The notes below the pieces were generated by a model. The model saw only the letters and a program-made list of their open reading frames with translations, was not told the origin of the DNA and made no database searches. Shown here one piece after another: positions 41,101-50,949 of a stretch of 64,000 nucleotides of DNA (position 1 is its first letter; every line of letters starts with the position of its first letter). Origin of the DNA: Pararge aegeria (lineage: Eukaryota; Arthropoda; Insecta; Lepidoptera; Nymphalidae); the NCBI RefSeq assembly GCF_905163445.1, contig NC_053197.1, forward strand, positions 13,826,001 to 13,890,000. Reading direction: 5' to 3'. A program made the position numbers and the translations under genes.

Positions 41101-42507
41101 TAGTGTTGCCCAAATTCAGTCTTGGTCTTGCAGTCTTGGTCTTGTTCTTGCGTTTTTGCAAGACCAAGACCAAGAACAAGACCGCGTATTTTTAGCAAGA
41201 CCAAGACCAAGACTGACCGTGCAAGACTTGAGCAAGAACAAGACATAGCCTGCAAGACTCTTGCGTCTTGCAGCTAGGACTTAGCGCTATTTCACGGAGT
41301 AGTTAGGTGTAACAGTTCGGTGTATAGGTAGGTAGGTACGCTTAGGAATTCTATGAGACGCAAAAAACTATATCAAAGAATATAAAAAACTGGACCTATG
41401 CGCATTACGACTAATACCATAAACATAGCGAATAAAAAAATATCTATTAAAATCAAACTGAGTGCATGCATAGTTATGTTTTAACCATCGGCACTTTGAT
41501 AATGCGGCATCAAAGGTTTTGTACTTACTTCTCAAAGAAATTTGCCGCTTTTCGGAAGTACATGGTTATGATACACGCGCCGGCGGCTTCTTTTGAAATC
41601 TAAAACAATCGTTGCCGCCGCGCCGAAATCATAACATTTGACACTATTCATGCAAAATAATTTCGAATTTTAAGAGTACCTACAGGTGTTCCAAAGAATA
41701 AATAAGTTTCAGATTGGTGATTTTAGATTGGTGGAGGACGCATGAGACAGAGTATCCGATTTTATCGAAAATGGCCCGTGATTTTCTCTCAATACCTGCA
41801 ACTTCAGTACCTGCTGAGAGGTTATTTTCTAAAGCATCATTAGTAATTAGAAAACATAGAAATAGGTTAAGTGATGAGTCAGCCAGATGGTTACTTTGTA
41901 TTAATTCTTGGTCAAAAGAATTGATATAAAGTATCATAACCTAATGATAAAGCTGTTGATTTGTGTTGTATTTTATTTTTTATTCAAATAAATGATAAAT
42001 CGTAAAACTCTTTTATTAAATTTCTTATAAGTTGAGGGTTCAATCTCTTTCTAGACAGATAAGTATTGTTCTTTAAAATACAGTCAAGTTATTGTAATTA
42101 ATTTGTTTTTTTACATGTTTTAGCAAATGTAAGCTTATAAATCATAAATGTTTATTAAGAAACAGTTACTTCCATGGAAAACGACATATAGGTCAGTTGA
42201 TTTTTCGAATTTCTTATCAAATCTTCAGTTATTTATTAATCTGCTTGATCTTTACTATGGCTATGTTAATTCAAGCTCACAATGTTCCAATTCTAATACG
42301 TTTTTCTAAGATTTAAAGTAAACTTTAATAAATAGTAATAGACTAATAGGTAATTGCAAGACTTGCAAGACTCTTGCTGCAAGACCAAGACCAAGACCAA
42401 GACTGGGAGCGCAAGACCAAGACCAAGACCAAGACCAGGTGTATTGGCGCAAGACCAAGACCAAGACTGGCTAAGTCTCGTCTTGTTCTTGCATTTGGGC
42501 AACACTA
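41101..42507 (+). mobile_element. hAT transposon derivative, 1407 bp, with target duplication
   Basis: Ends TAGTGTTGCCCAAA at the left and TTTGGGCAACACTA at the right are inverted repeats. The element is flanked by CTTAAGAG at 41093-41100 and 42508-42515, a perfect 8-bp duplication as for hAT elements. Both subterminal regions (41121-41275, 42358-42490) are filled with CAAGAC/AAGACCAAGACC motifs in both orientations, which also pair into hairpins. Such motif clusters are usually transposase-binding sites. A C-terminal transposase remnant lies inside, so the element is internally deleted. It sits in repeat K. Confidence 0.95.
41714..41929 (+). pseudogene. hAT transposase C-terminal dimerisation domain remnant
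   Basis: The frame reads ILDWWRTHETEYPILSKMAR, then DFLSIPATSVPAERLFSKAS, VIRKHRNRLSDESARWLLC and a stop at 41927-41929. The W-W...YP.L..MARD.L.IPATSVP.ERLFS...R.RL block is the signature of the hAT C-terminal dimerisation domain. The N-terminal BED finger and the catalytic DDE region are missing, and there is no initiator. A TTTCAG just before ATTGGTG (41707-41712) may be the acceptor of the original last exon. The domain itself is uninterrupted, so decay has been limited, but the fragment cannot transpose DNA. Confidence 0.92.
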
Positions 42508-42515
42508 CTTAAGAG

Positions 42516-42570
42516 GATAGACCCACCCTGCTGCTCCAATGCGGGTTGGTGGGCTTTAACGACTATTAGA
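42516..42570 (-). repeat. Repeat K continuing after the hAT insert
   Basis: AGACCCACCCTGCTGCTCCA and ATGCGGGTTGGTGGGCTTTA are the inverse of the K block at 18133. The left portion (GGAGACACGGCTTAAGAG, to 41100) is on the other side of the hAT element. Confidence 0.65.
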
Positions 42571-42654
42571 GTATTATCACTTGTAATTGGTTGACACCGC
42601 CAATTTTCTAAATCCGGGTTCTTTAAAAGAAAATACAAAATTCTTCGTTATAAT

Positions 42655-42740
42655 TTTTGACCCGGCCTGTGATTCGAACCTAGAACCTCAAAATCCGTAG
42701 ATTTAACTTACAAACCACTACACGAGGCAGTTATTATACC
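42655..42740 (-). mobile_element. SINE head fragment
   Basis: CCTGTGATTCGAACCTAGAA (inverted B box) and ACAAACCACTACACGAGGCA (inverted A box). Probably SINE C. Confidence 0.5.
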
Positions 42741-42884
42741 AAATTCATTCAAGTACTTCTTATTTAAGTCGCTAGGGTCAAAGTCCGATATTATCAAATT
42801 CTTGATAAGTTTACGTTATTGTTTTTAGTTTTTACATTCCACACATTTCTATGTTAATTATACGATAAAACATGACTCTCATGG

Positions 42885-43002
42885 ATGGATTATAAAAACT
42901 TTAGGGAAGGCTTTTTATAACTCTTACAAAGCCTATCCTTAAAAACTATTTTTAATTTTATATCTGCATGCCCTGTGCATACCCTCTATGCACGCCACTG
43001 CC
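42885..43002. mobile_element. MITE E foldback, right half
   Basis: GGCTTTTTATAACTCTTACA, AAGCCTATCCTTAAAAACTA, CTGCATGCCCTGTGCATACC and CTCTATGCACGCCACTG. The left end is missing. Confidence 0.75.
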
Positions 43003-43104
43003 TTGGTGGTTTTTAGTTTGGGTATACCCCCTTTAGGAGGTAGGTGGGGAGTCCCACATAACCTCCGTCCTGCCCAAGCGTCGGAGGAAGCAATCAATCT
43101 TTTC

Positions 43105-43350
43105 CACACAAAAAAAGGGTGAGAAGGGCTTAGGCCGTAGTCCACTACGCTGGCCCAGTGCGAATTGATAGACTTCACGCGCTCTTGGGTAGGTACATTA
43201 TGGACAACTTAGGCATGCAGGTTTCTTAAGTATGTTTTGTTCACAGTAAAAGTATGTGACATGTAATTTCTTTAATTATAAACGCACGCAACTCCAAAGA
43301 GTTAGAGGAGCGTTCCGGGGTTCGAACTCCGTTCCCCCGAAAGGTAATCC
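43105..43350 (-). mobile_element. SINE B copy
   Basis: GAAGGGCTTAGGCCGTAGTC, TACGCTGGCCCAGTGCGAAT, GGCATGCAGGTTTCTTAAGT, AACGCACGCAACTCCAAAGA and inverted B box GGGGTTCGAACTCC. Confidence 0.8.
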
Positions 43351-43359
43351 AAAGCTAAC

Positions 43360-44699
43360 ACGGAACACCACTTTGTTTATGTCACATACCATAAAGCTGT
43401 CATTCTTTAGCCGAGTCGGTGTTGAGTCGATATGTTTTGCGAAAATGTTTGCATTCAATACTTTAACAATAAATATTATCACACGAACTTTTTCCATATT
43501 CAAATTTTTGGTTATATGAAAATACTTACTTATTCTGACGTCAATTGCATTTTCGGTTTATTTTTTTGTTATTACTAGTTAACTAAGTGCCCATATGTAT
43601 TTTATTATATTTATTTATTCATTAAGGACACTAACAATATATATATTTACCATATACAGTAATAAATATATGTATGTATGTTATATATATGAAATTATCA
43701 TCATTCATTTAAACTTAACATGTTGTGGAAAGTTGTATAGATTAAGCTAAAAATCCCTTTTGTTTTAAAGAGGAAACTTTTAAGAGACTTTATTTTGCAT
43801 AATATGTTTTTGCTTCAAATTAATCTTAAGGCCACATATACTTAACATTAATAAAAAATATATCATTAAGTACGTTCGGCCAATGTAATCAAGATATTGT
43901 TGGTATAGGTAGGTACAATTTTATTATAGGTAATTCAATAATTACGTGACCTTAGTTATTGTGCTTAAAATTAATGTCAGAATAAATTAATTATTGATCA
44001 CCCCGTAACTAGAACGTTTTTATTATACAATCAACATTTTTACTGAAAAACATACTTTAAGTTTTTTAACATATGATTCAATATAGAATAACTGCGACGA
44101 GATATCCGTATTTTATGATCCCGATAGATTATGTACTTTAATTAGAAAGAGATAAAGTATGGAATCGAATGTTCTTACGCTCGGAAGTTGAGCGACTGGC
44201 GAAAGTGTGGTTACTCTCACTTACGGTCACGGTCGCGGTTTCAAGTAACAATGGTTTGCATATTATACCTACATTACTTGCATAATATGTAATATCAGGT
44301 TATTGCGCATAACTACGATCTCACCTGATGATGCAGCGTGGGCAAGCGGAATTTACGCAGGCGAAATTACGTTTAAACCACCACTCTACAAAGCTGCGCT
44401 CCTAGTACTTAGCATATGTTACGAAGTAAAGCCTATCAGTTGAGTTATCAGTAAAGTTAATCTGTCAAAAGGCTTAATATATTTACGCTTACCTACAGGT
44501 GTGCCTTTTCCTTATTTTTAGGGCTTGTAATGCAAAATTTCATTTTATACCAAGATATATACAGATAGACAGGCAGACATACGGACAAAAATAAGAAAGA
44601 AATATAGCTTTGCCATCGTTTTGGTATCGATAATAGAGTGCCATCGGAATTTTTTTTTCAAATACTTACAATATACAGAATTTGGCAGTTTTATTATCT
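43360..44699. other. AT-rich, no recognised feature
   Basis: About 1.3 kb with (TATG)n-like sequence near 43670. No exon, tRNA-like head or shared repeat seen, apart from a weak SINE C match near 44318 (ATCTCACCTGATGATGCAG). Confidence 0.5.
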
Positions 44700-44955
44700 G
44701 TATATCTATATTATAAGTATTTATGAGTATAATATTCAGAAAAATATTCATCAGCTATCTCAGTACACAGCACAAGCTACGCTTACTTTGAGACTAGATG
44801 GCGATGTGTGTATTGTCGTAGTATCAACATCATCATCATATCAACCCATTACCGGGCACGGGTTTCCTTCCACAAAGAGAAGGGGTTAAGGCCGTAGTCC
44901 ACCACACTGGCCCAGCCAAGTTTGGTGGTCGTAGTATATTTATTATTTATATTAA
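44700..44955 (+). mobile_element. SINE A, 5' truncated, split by SINE B
   Basis: AAGTATTTATGAGTATAATA, ATTCATCAGCTATCTCAGTA, CACAAGCTACGCTTACTTTG, GATGGCGATGTGTGTATTGT and, after the insert, CGTAGTATATTTATTATTTA. The tRNA head is missing. Confidence 0.82.
44825..44927 (-). mobile_element. SINE B 3' fragment with target duplication, inside SINE A
   Basis: CAACATCATCATCATATCAA ... CCAAGTTTGGTG (103 bp, 5' truncated) is flanked by GTCGTAGTAT at 44815-44824 and 44928-44937. The duplicated 10 bp are part of SINE A's own 3' end. Confidence 0.88.
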
Positions 44956-45610
44956 TAAGTGAAGCAAAACCCCTTTTTACGAAAATTGCGCAGGTGTATG
45001 AAATTACCAAGACTTATACAGAGAAGGAGTGCAGAATGCTATTTTATCTTAATCATGCGTAGAAAATTAGAAATACATTAAACGAATAAAAATAAATTAC
45101 ACTTACCCCCATGTATCTGACACACATGCATATATACTCTTTTCAGAAGTGACATAAGACAAATTAACAATGTATCGGTGAAATCTGTGGTTACAGAAAT
45201 AGATATGTTTGACAGAACCGTAGACAAAACGATTTTCATATTTTTAATTTAAATTAATTATAGTTGAATTTCGAACACAAGTCGTCCACTACTTAGTGTA
45301 GATATATGAAAAACATCAACACTGTGTACCATTTTAAGCTTCGTATATTTTTGAAAACTTTTACGATAATATTGAAACAATTTGAATTATTATACTAAAA
45401 ATTAGTTTTAAACGTCGAGGTTTGTTTTGTTTGTAGCATAGGTAGCTGTTTACTTAAGCACTGTATCAAAATACATCCGTTAATGAACACGTTTATATTT
45501 GTTGTTATACGATAATTGAGTTAGGTATGAAAACAAAGTTATTAACTCCGAAACATTATTTTATGCTATGTTCATAGATATATTAAATAGTTTATTTAAA
45601 ACTACCTGTT
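44956..45610. other. No recognised feature
   Basis: AT-rich interval without exons or repeats that recur in the window. Confidence 0.45.
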
Positions 45611-45899
45611 TACCACGGGTTTGTCGGAGTCTTCTCAAGATGAGAAGCGTTTAATTAGGTAAGCCGTACACGGTACAATCCACGCTGGCCAAGTGTGGAT
45701 TGACTTCCGACGCCCTTGGGAACTTTGACAAGAACTCATAGACAGGTTTCCCCACGATATTTTCCTTCACCGTTATCTAATGCAAGCGATGTTTAAATTA
45801 AAAATGCCCACTACGAAAAGTGTAGGTGTGAAAACCGGGGATTGAACTCTGTTCCCTCTTTAGGGACGCCGTAGACCACCCACTAGGCTATCACGGCTT
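45611..45899 (-). mobile_element. SINE B copy, diverged
   Basis: TTCTCAAGATGAGAAGCGTT, CACGCTGGCCAAGTGTGGAT, TTTTCCTTCACCGTTATCTA, inverted B box GGGATTGAACTCTG and head end CACTAGGCTATCACGGCTTT. Confidence 0.75.
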
Positions 45900-46099
45900 T
45901 TATATTTACCTTTAGTTTATCGTTTTATTTCTCAGGCAGTGAAAAGTTACTTGTATTATGCCCGGAGAAGGGTCTCGTAACTTTAATACATCACATTTGT
46001 ATATGATTTTCTACTCAATCTTTAGATTAAGTGAGAGCAATTTGTTTTGAATAAGCATTGTTTATACTATGTATAGATAATGAACTATTATCAACTATA

Positions 46100-46360
46100 A
46101 TTAGGTTGCTTGAGACCATTTTGAGGTGGCGGCCATCTTGGATTAGAAATTTGTCATAGTATTTTACTAGTCAAGCCCTTTAAATTGATACCCATATTGA
46201 GAAAAAAATATGTAATCCGCCATTTTGTGGCATCAGCCATTAAATTATGTAGAATTTTTATCAAACAGAACTAAGAATACTCCCTACGAATTTACCTTTC
46301 AAATAAGTAAAAATATAATCCAAATCGGATCAGCAGTTTGGGAGCTACGATGCCACAGAC
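46100..46360. repeat. Unclassified dispersed repeat
   Basis: GGCGGCCATCTTGGATTAGA, TTGATACCCATATTGAGAAA and GCAGTTTGGGAGCTACGATG. The TGATACCCATAT and CGCCATTT.GTGG blocks also occur at 39075-39125. It ends in the (CA)n run. Confidence 0.45.
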
Positions 46361-46362
46361 AG

Positions 46363-46393
<31 letters not shown>

Positions 46394-46402
46394 CACATAC
46401 AC
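46361..46402. repeat. (CA)n microsatellite
   Basis: A run of CACACA with two interruptions (GCACACACACATACACA). Minus-strand frames rich in V/C/R here are its translation. Confidence 0.92.
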
Positions 46403-46464
46403 AAATATATACAGAGGCACGTTAAACTTACAACAATGTCGCTTTGCATCGTAGGTTAAAAATG

Positions 46465-46605
46465 ACGTTGCAAAAGAGCAGATGTGATTTTCTTGCCGGC
46501 TTCTTCTCGGTAGTCTGACTTCCAAACCGGTAGTAGAGTCGCTATAGGCTTGACATCTCAAAAGTGCTTTACCAGGCCTATTTGAAGCTACCTAGATTAC
46601 TCCGC
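46465..46605 (+). mobile_element. LINE M 3' end
   Basis: TTTTCTTGCCGGCTTCTTCT, CGGTAGTCTGACTTCCAAAC, GACATCTCAAAAGTGCTTTA, CCAGGCCTATTTGAAG. Confidence 0.7.
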
Positions 46606-46713
46606 AGAAAACATATTAAAATCTACGGAAACCGTAATTTTTTTCGAGATGAAAAGTATTCTATATGCTATTCCAAACTATAATACATCTATATTTATAA
46701 TACATCTATATTT

Positions 46714-46942
46714 GACGGCCGATTGGCGCAGTTTGCAACTATCCTGCTTTCTGAGTCAAAGGCCGTGGGTTCGATTCCCACTACTGGAAAATGTTTGTGT
46801 GATGAGCGTGAATATTTTTCAGTGTCTGTGTGTTTATATGTATATTCTAAGTATTTATTCATAAGTCATCTTAGTACCCATAACACAAGCTACGCTTACT
46901 TTGGGGCTAGATGGCGATGTGTGTATTGTCGTAGTATATTTC
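46714..46942 (+). mobile_element. SINE A, full-length + strand reference copy
   Basis: Head GACGGCCGATTGGCGCAGTT, B box GGTTCGATTCCCACTACTGG, body AATATTTTTCAGTGTCTGTG, ACAAGCTACGCTTACTTTGG and GTGTATTGTCGTAGTATATT. About 230 bp. The Pol III boxes look intact but the head lacks tRNA pairing beyond them. Confidence 0.9.
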
Positions 46943-47035
46943 ATTTATACTATAATTATCATACAGACTTTTCTAGCCTTGCTGGCTATTTAAATAGAGT
47001 TACAAACATCCATCCAAGCTTTCGCATGTATTATA

Positions 47036-47221
47036 CTAGCTGTTGACCGCACCTACCACTCCTTTTTTTTCATAAATCCCGCGGGAACCTCACAATTATC
47101 CAGAATACAAAACTAGCCTATGTATAAAAACTAGCTCCATTCCAAGTTTCTAACAAATTGGCTCAGTAAATTTTACGTGTAACATACATACATACATACA
47201 ATTCGCATTTGTAATATTCAA
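47036..47221 (-). mobile_element. Short Helitron-like element
   Basis: A|CTAGCTGTTGACCGCACC at the left is an inverted Helitron 3' end, followed by TAAATCCCGCGGGAACC and AAACTAGCCTATGTATAAAA. The 5' end is not certain because of a CATACATACATAC run. Confidence 0.6.
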
Positions 47222-47222
47222 C

Positions 47223-47335
47223 ACCATCATCATCATATCATACCGGCCACTACAGGGCACGGGTCTCCTCCCACAATGAGAAGGGGCTAAGGCCGTAGTC
47301 CACCACGCTGGCCCGGTGCAGGTTGGTGGACTATT
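47223..47335 (-). mobile_element. SINE B 3' fragment
   Basis: CACCATCATCATCATATCAT, CTACAGGGCACGGGTCTCCT, CCACAATGAGAAGGGGCTAA and CCACCACGCTGGCCCGGTGC. Confidence 0.82.
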
Positions 47336-47385
47336 TGATTTGTTACATAAGTGCCATATTGATTGATTGATAGATAGATTGTGTT

Positions 47386-47695
47386 AAAACACATGTATTA
47401 CAGCGAGTTTATTATACAATTGATGAATTCCTTAATGATAAGTTTGATTGGAAGCATCCGGCACCGCTTTCATCTCTCACAAGATAGAAAAATTAATTAT
47501 AAAATGTAAAATGTCAATTGTTTATATTGGAAAAGAGCAACTGCTGAGCTTCTTGCCGGCTTCTTCTCGGTAGAATCTGCCTTCCGAACCGGTGGTAGAG
47601 CACTACACACAGACAGACTTGACGTTTCAAAAGTGCTTATATTAGGCATTCTTGAAATAAATGAATTTTGAATTTTGAATTTTGATTAGATTACA
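47386..47695 (+). mobile_element. LINE M 3' end with ORF2 terminus and (AATTTTG)n tail
   Basis: The coding end KTHVLQRVYYTIDEFLNDKF, DWKHPAPLSSLTR and a stop (47458-47487 region) is followed by the 3' UTR GAGCTTCTTGCCGGCTTCTT, AGAATCTGCCTTCCGAACCG and an AATTTTGAATTTTG tail. The same protein end is found at 62110-62710. Confidence 0.8.
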
Positions 47696-47699
47696 GTTC

Positions 47700-48366
47700 G
47701 AGTCATAGTAATGAAAATGCTACGGATGTGTAACTTCACAAGGCACGATCGACTACGCAATGTTCATAAGGCTCAGCGTACGTGACATTGGAGATATCTA
47801 TGCAGATCTATGCTGGAAGCCCGTCTCAGATGCAAAGTTACGTTGGTAACCGATGCCTCAACATCTCAACTCCCTTGAGCTATAATTCAAGGCCTAAAAA
47901 TCGGGCTAGACATAGTGAACGCAAATCTGGGAGCCAATATTTTTGGGATTTAACAAATCAAAAATCCTCTGGAGTATCCAATTCTTTGAATCTATTGGCC
48001 GGGCAAAGTGGGCTAGAATATAAAGATATATAGATAAATAGATAGATAGATAGCGTTTTGTCGAAGAAGAAGATCAAAGCAAGCAAGACTTAATCGCCAA
48101 GTTGAAACTTTTAAGTGATCATTACCTTGAAAAACATATATTAATCTGAAAAATAGGCGGCGATATTAAAATTAAGTACAGGTACTTTTGGCGTATTACC
48201 TTAAAGGGTGCGATGACTTTCATCATGAAATACACAAAGGTCAGCTTTAAAAGGCTGGTTAACCTACAATTAGGCACTTAGAGCGGTTCCACACTTGCGG
48301 TTTGTCGCGTGGTGACCTGCGGTAGTGAAGCTATTTGGCTGTACAATTTATTAAGCAGATTAGATT
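47700..48366. other. Unclassified; (GATA)n at 48032-48054
   Basis: The 83-codon frame at 47782-48033 has no recognisable motif. A short (GATA)n run follows. No gene call is supported. Confidence 0.4.
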
Positions 48367-48612
48367 ATACAACGTGTAAACCGAAATAATACTACACAGG
48401 CATTTGCGGTACATTATGGCCTGTCTTTTGGACTTATCCGTGAAACCGAAAACCTAATATTTTTTTGAGTAAACCATTGCTAAAGTTTACACAACACATA
48501 AACATCACATGTAAATTAAATCGTCTGTCTCCTGTCACTTATTTATTAGGTGCGCGTCCCGTATAGTAGGTAGGTCGCGTATAAAAAAGATAAAAGACCG
48601 ACACGGGCATAG
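48367..48612 (-). mobile_element. MITE F copy 4, rearranged
   Basis: ATACAACGTGTAAACCGAAA then CTACACAGGCATTTGCGGTA, inverted relative to 8006-8402. The end GATAAAAGACCGACACGGGC is in the opposite orientation, so the copy has been folded or truncated by inversion. Confidence 0.65.
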
Positions 48613-48778
48613 TGCAGATGATATAAAGAAAATGCCCAGTACGAGTTATAAATGCTTAAGGGTACGCTTTTTATAACTCTTACAATACCTGACCTTATGT
48701 TTTTTAAAACTCGTACTGGAGGATTTTCTTCATTTTATATCATCTGCCTACCCTGTGCATACCCTCTATGCACGCCAC
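48613..48778. mobile_element. MITE E foldback, left end lost
   Basis: CAGATGATATAAAGAAAATG, CCCAGTACGAGTTATAAATG, TTTTAAAACTCGTACTGGAG, TATATCATCTGCCTACCCTG and CTCTATGCACGCCACGG. Confidence 0.78.
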
Positions 48779-49052
48779 GGCCCCCCGCAATGAGAAGGGG
48801 TTAAGGCCATAGTGGACTCCAAACACCTTTGAGAACTTTATGTAGAACTCTCAGGCAGGCAGGTTTCCTCACTTTATTTTCCTTCACCGTTGAAGCATGT
48901 GATATTTAAATTACTTAAAACGCACATAACTTAGAAAAGTTAGAGGTGCTGGGATTCGAACTCGGCCCCCCGAAAGTGAAGTCGAGCTTCTACCCAATGC
49001 CCTATCACCGCTATAGGTACTTATGTACAACAAAGGCAGTACATGCTTTAAA
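48779..49052 (-). mobile_element. SINE B copy, first unit of tandem duplication
   Basis: AATGAGAAGGGGTTAAGGCC, ATAGTGGACTCCAAACACCT, GGATTCGAACTCGGCCCCCC, AATGCCCTATCACCGCTATA then TATGTACAACAAAGGC. It lacks the usual CCACCACGCTGGCCCAGTGC segment. Confidence 0.85.
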
Positions 49053-49075
49053 AAAAAAATAAAGATATTACTCCC

Positions 49076-49320
49076 ACAATCAGAAGGTGTTAAGGCCATA
49101 GTGGACTCCAAACACCTTTGAGAACATTATGTAGAACTCTCAGGCATGCAGGTTTCCTCGCGATGTTTTCTTTCACCGTTGAAGCAAGTACTATTTAAAT
49201 TACTTAAATCGCTTATAACTAAGAAAAGTTAGAACCCCCGAAAGTGAAGTCGAGCTTCTACCCAATGCCCTATCACCGCTATACTTATTATTATGTACAA
49301 CAAAGGCTATAAAAAAACAG
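49076..49320 (-). mobile_element. SINE B copy, second unit of tandem duplication
   Basis: Same private deletion (GGCCATAGTGGACTCCAAAC) and same 3' flank (TATTATGTACAACAAAGGCT) as 48779-49052, about 297 bp further on. The B box has since been deleted. Confidence 0.83.
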
Positions 49321-49545
49321 AGATAATAGATTATTATTTTACATAAGTAGCCAATGTGAAAGAGCCTTTATCATTTTCGATTGTGGCCCTTATCAATGTT
49401 AATTTATTCCGCTATTGACCAGGCTAAACGGCTTTAATATTATTAAAGCAAGGATTTTTTTTTTATTGCGGTAAGCATTGCCGATCGATTTTTGTTTATT
49501 TATTTATGCTTTGGGTAACTAAAATAACAAGTATATCAATTAGGT

Positions 49546-49655
49546 ACCGCCAATCCGCACTGGGCGAGCGTGGTGGACTACGGCCTACACCCTTTTAATT
49601 GTGGGAGGAGACCCATGCCCCCTAATGGGCCGGTAAAGGGTTCTTGGTTATGATG
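49546..49655 (+). mobile_element. SINE B 3' fragment
   Basis: CCGCCAATCCGCACTGGGCG, AGCGTGGTGGACTACGGCCT, GTGGGAGGAGACCCATGCCC and GGGCCGGTAAAGGGTTC. Confidence 0.78.
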
Positions 49656-49957
49656 ACGTAACAGAGCTTAATAGGAAAGGAATTAGGTTTACCAATACTG
49701 CACTTTACCAGCAAATGCATGGTATTACAATCATTTAATAGGTAAAAAGAATTTAAAGATTTCCGCTTCTATATCATGTAGGTCATGTACATACTTTATA
49801 TGTCTATTTGACAAATCTGAAAAGTTTAAACGCTCAGAGGGCAAACTTAGGAACAGCTTAAAATGTTTTGGTCATAACAATATATTAAACTGAATAAATT
49901 GTTTCTTATAATGTTTAAAGTTTAATGCAACTTCTAAAAGCTATAAGTAATGTATAA

Positions 49958-50217
49958 TAAATAAATAAATACATATACTACGACAATACACACATCGCCA
50001 TCTAGCCCCAAAGTAAGCGTAGCTATGCGTAGCATGGGTACTAAGATAGCTGATGAATATTTTTATGAATTACATACATAAATACTTATAATATACATAT
50101 AAACACTCAGACACTGAAAAACAGTTCATCACACAAACATTTTCCAGTTGTGGGAATCGAACCCACGGCCTTGGGCTCAGAAAGCCGGGTCGTTGCTCAC
50201 TGCGCCAATCGGCCGTC
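49958..50217 (-). mobile_element. SINE A, full-length
   Basis: (AATA)n, CATATACTACGACAATACAC, inverted B box GTGGGAATCGAACCCACGGC and head GACGGCCGATTGGCGCAG on the minus strand. Confidence 0.9.
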
Positions 50218-50364
50218 AAGTATAAAAACCTTCTTATATGTAAGACATTGTAAATAAGTGCGTCGGACGTTAAATAAGATATGAGTGATGTGGGCTGCCA
50301 GGAAGAGTTCTGTGACGCTAAGTTGTCAATCTAACTGTATCATTTGACAACAATTTTTTAATTT

Positions 50365-50500
50365 TTTTATTTCACTACAAGTTAGCCCTTGACTGCAATC
50401 TCACTTGGAGATGATGTAGTCTGTGATGGTAGACGTCACGTTTGGCGGCACGTCTTTGTCAGTAGAGTGGTAACTAGCCATGGAAATCCCAATTCCAAGA
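50365..50500 (-). mobile_element. SINE C, 3' half
   Basis: TTTCACTACAAGTTAGCCCT, TGACTGCAATCTCACTTGGA, TTTGGCGGCACGTCTTTGTC and GGTAACTAGCCATGG. The tRNA head is missing. Confidence 0.75.
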
Positions 50501-50583
50501 GACTTGGTACACTAAGACGCATCAAGATATATTTTTACTATAGTATTTTTACCTACCCTTGCCTATTGATAATTATTGACAAC

Positions 50584-50697
50584 CAGTGGCGTGCACTTCA
50601 TCGGAGTAGGTAGTATCCAACGGAGTAGGTTTTTGCCATTATATGCCATTTTACTTTTTTATGCTTACCCTGGTCCAAATTACTGTGCATGCCACTG
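50584..50697. mobile_element. MITE E, 114 bp, perfect target duplication
   Basis: Starts CAGTGGCGTGCACTTCATCG and ends CTGTGCATGCCACTG. It is flanked by TTGACAAC at 50576-50583 and 50698-50705. The smallest complete member in the window. Confidence 0.92.
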
Positions 50698-50949
50698 TTG
50701 ACAACTATAGAAAAATTGCCGCATGGATGAGAATGAGTTCTGGGACGCTAAGTCGTATCTAAATATACCAATTGATAATATTTATAATAATGACACATGG
50801 GCGAGGTCACGTATTTTAAAAGGCAAGGGGTTATTCACCGTAAGATAGAATAAACAACTGCGTAGTACTTTAAAAAATATATGAGTGATATGGGCGGCCT
50901 GCAGTATTTCTGGGACACTAATTCTGTCCGTTAACAACTATTGAAATAA

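Noticed and set aside
42293..42505. Leucine/glycine-rich minus frame (GLGLGLALPVLVLVLVL)
   Set aside because: It is the translation of the CAAGAC subterminal motifs of the hAT element.
46292..46561. Minus frame rich in V, C and R
   Set aside because: It is the translation of the (CA)n microsatellite plus a LINE M end.
46714..46790. Possible tRNA gene (A box and B box)
   Set aside because: The boxes are part of SINE A, repeated eight more times in the window, and no acceptor stem closes.
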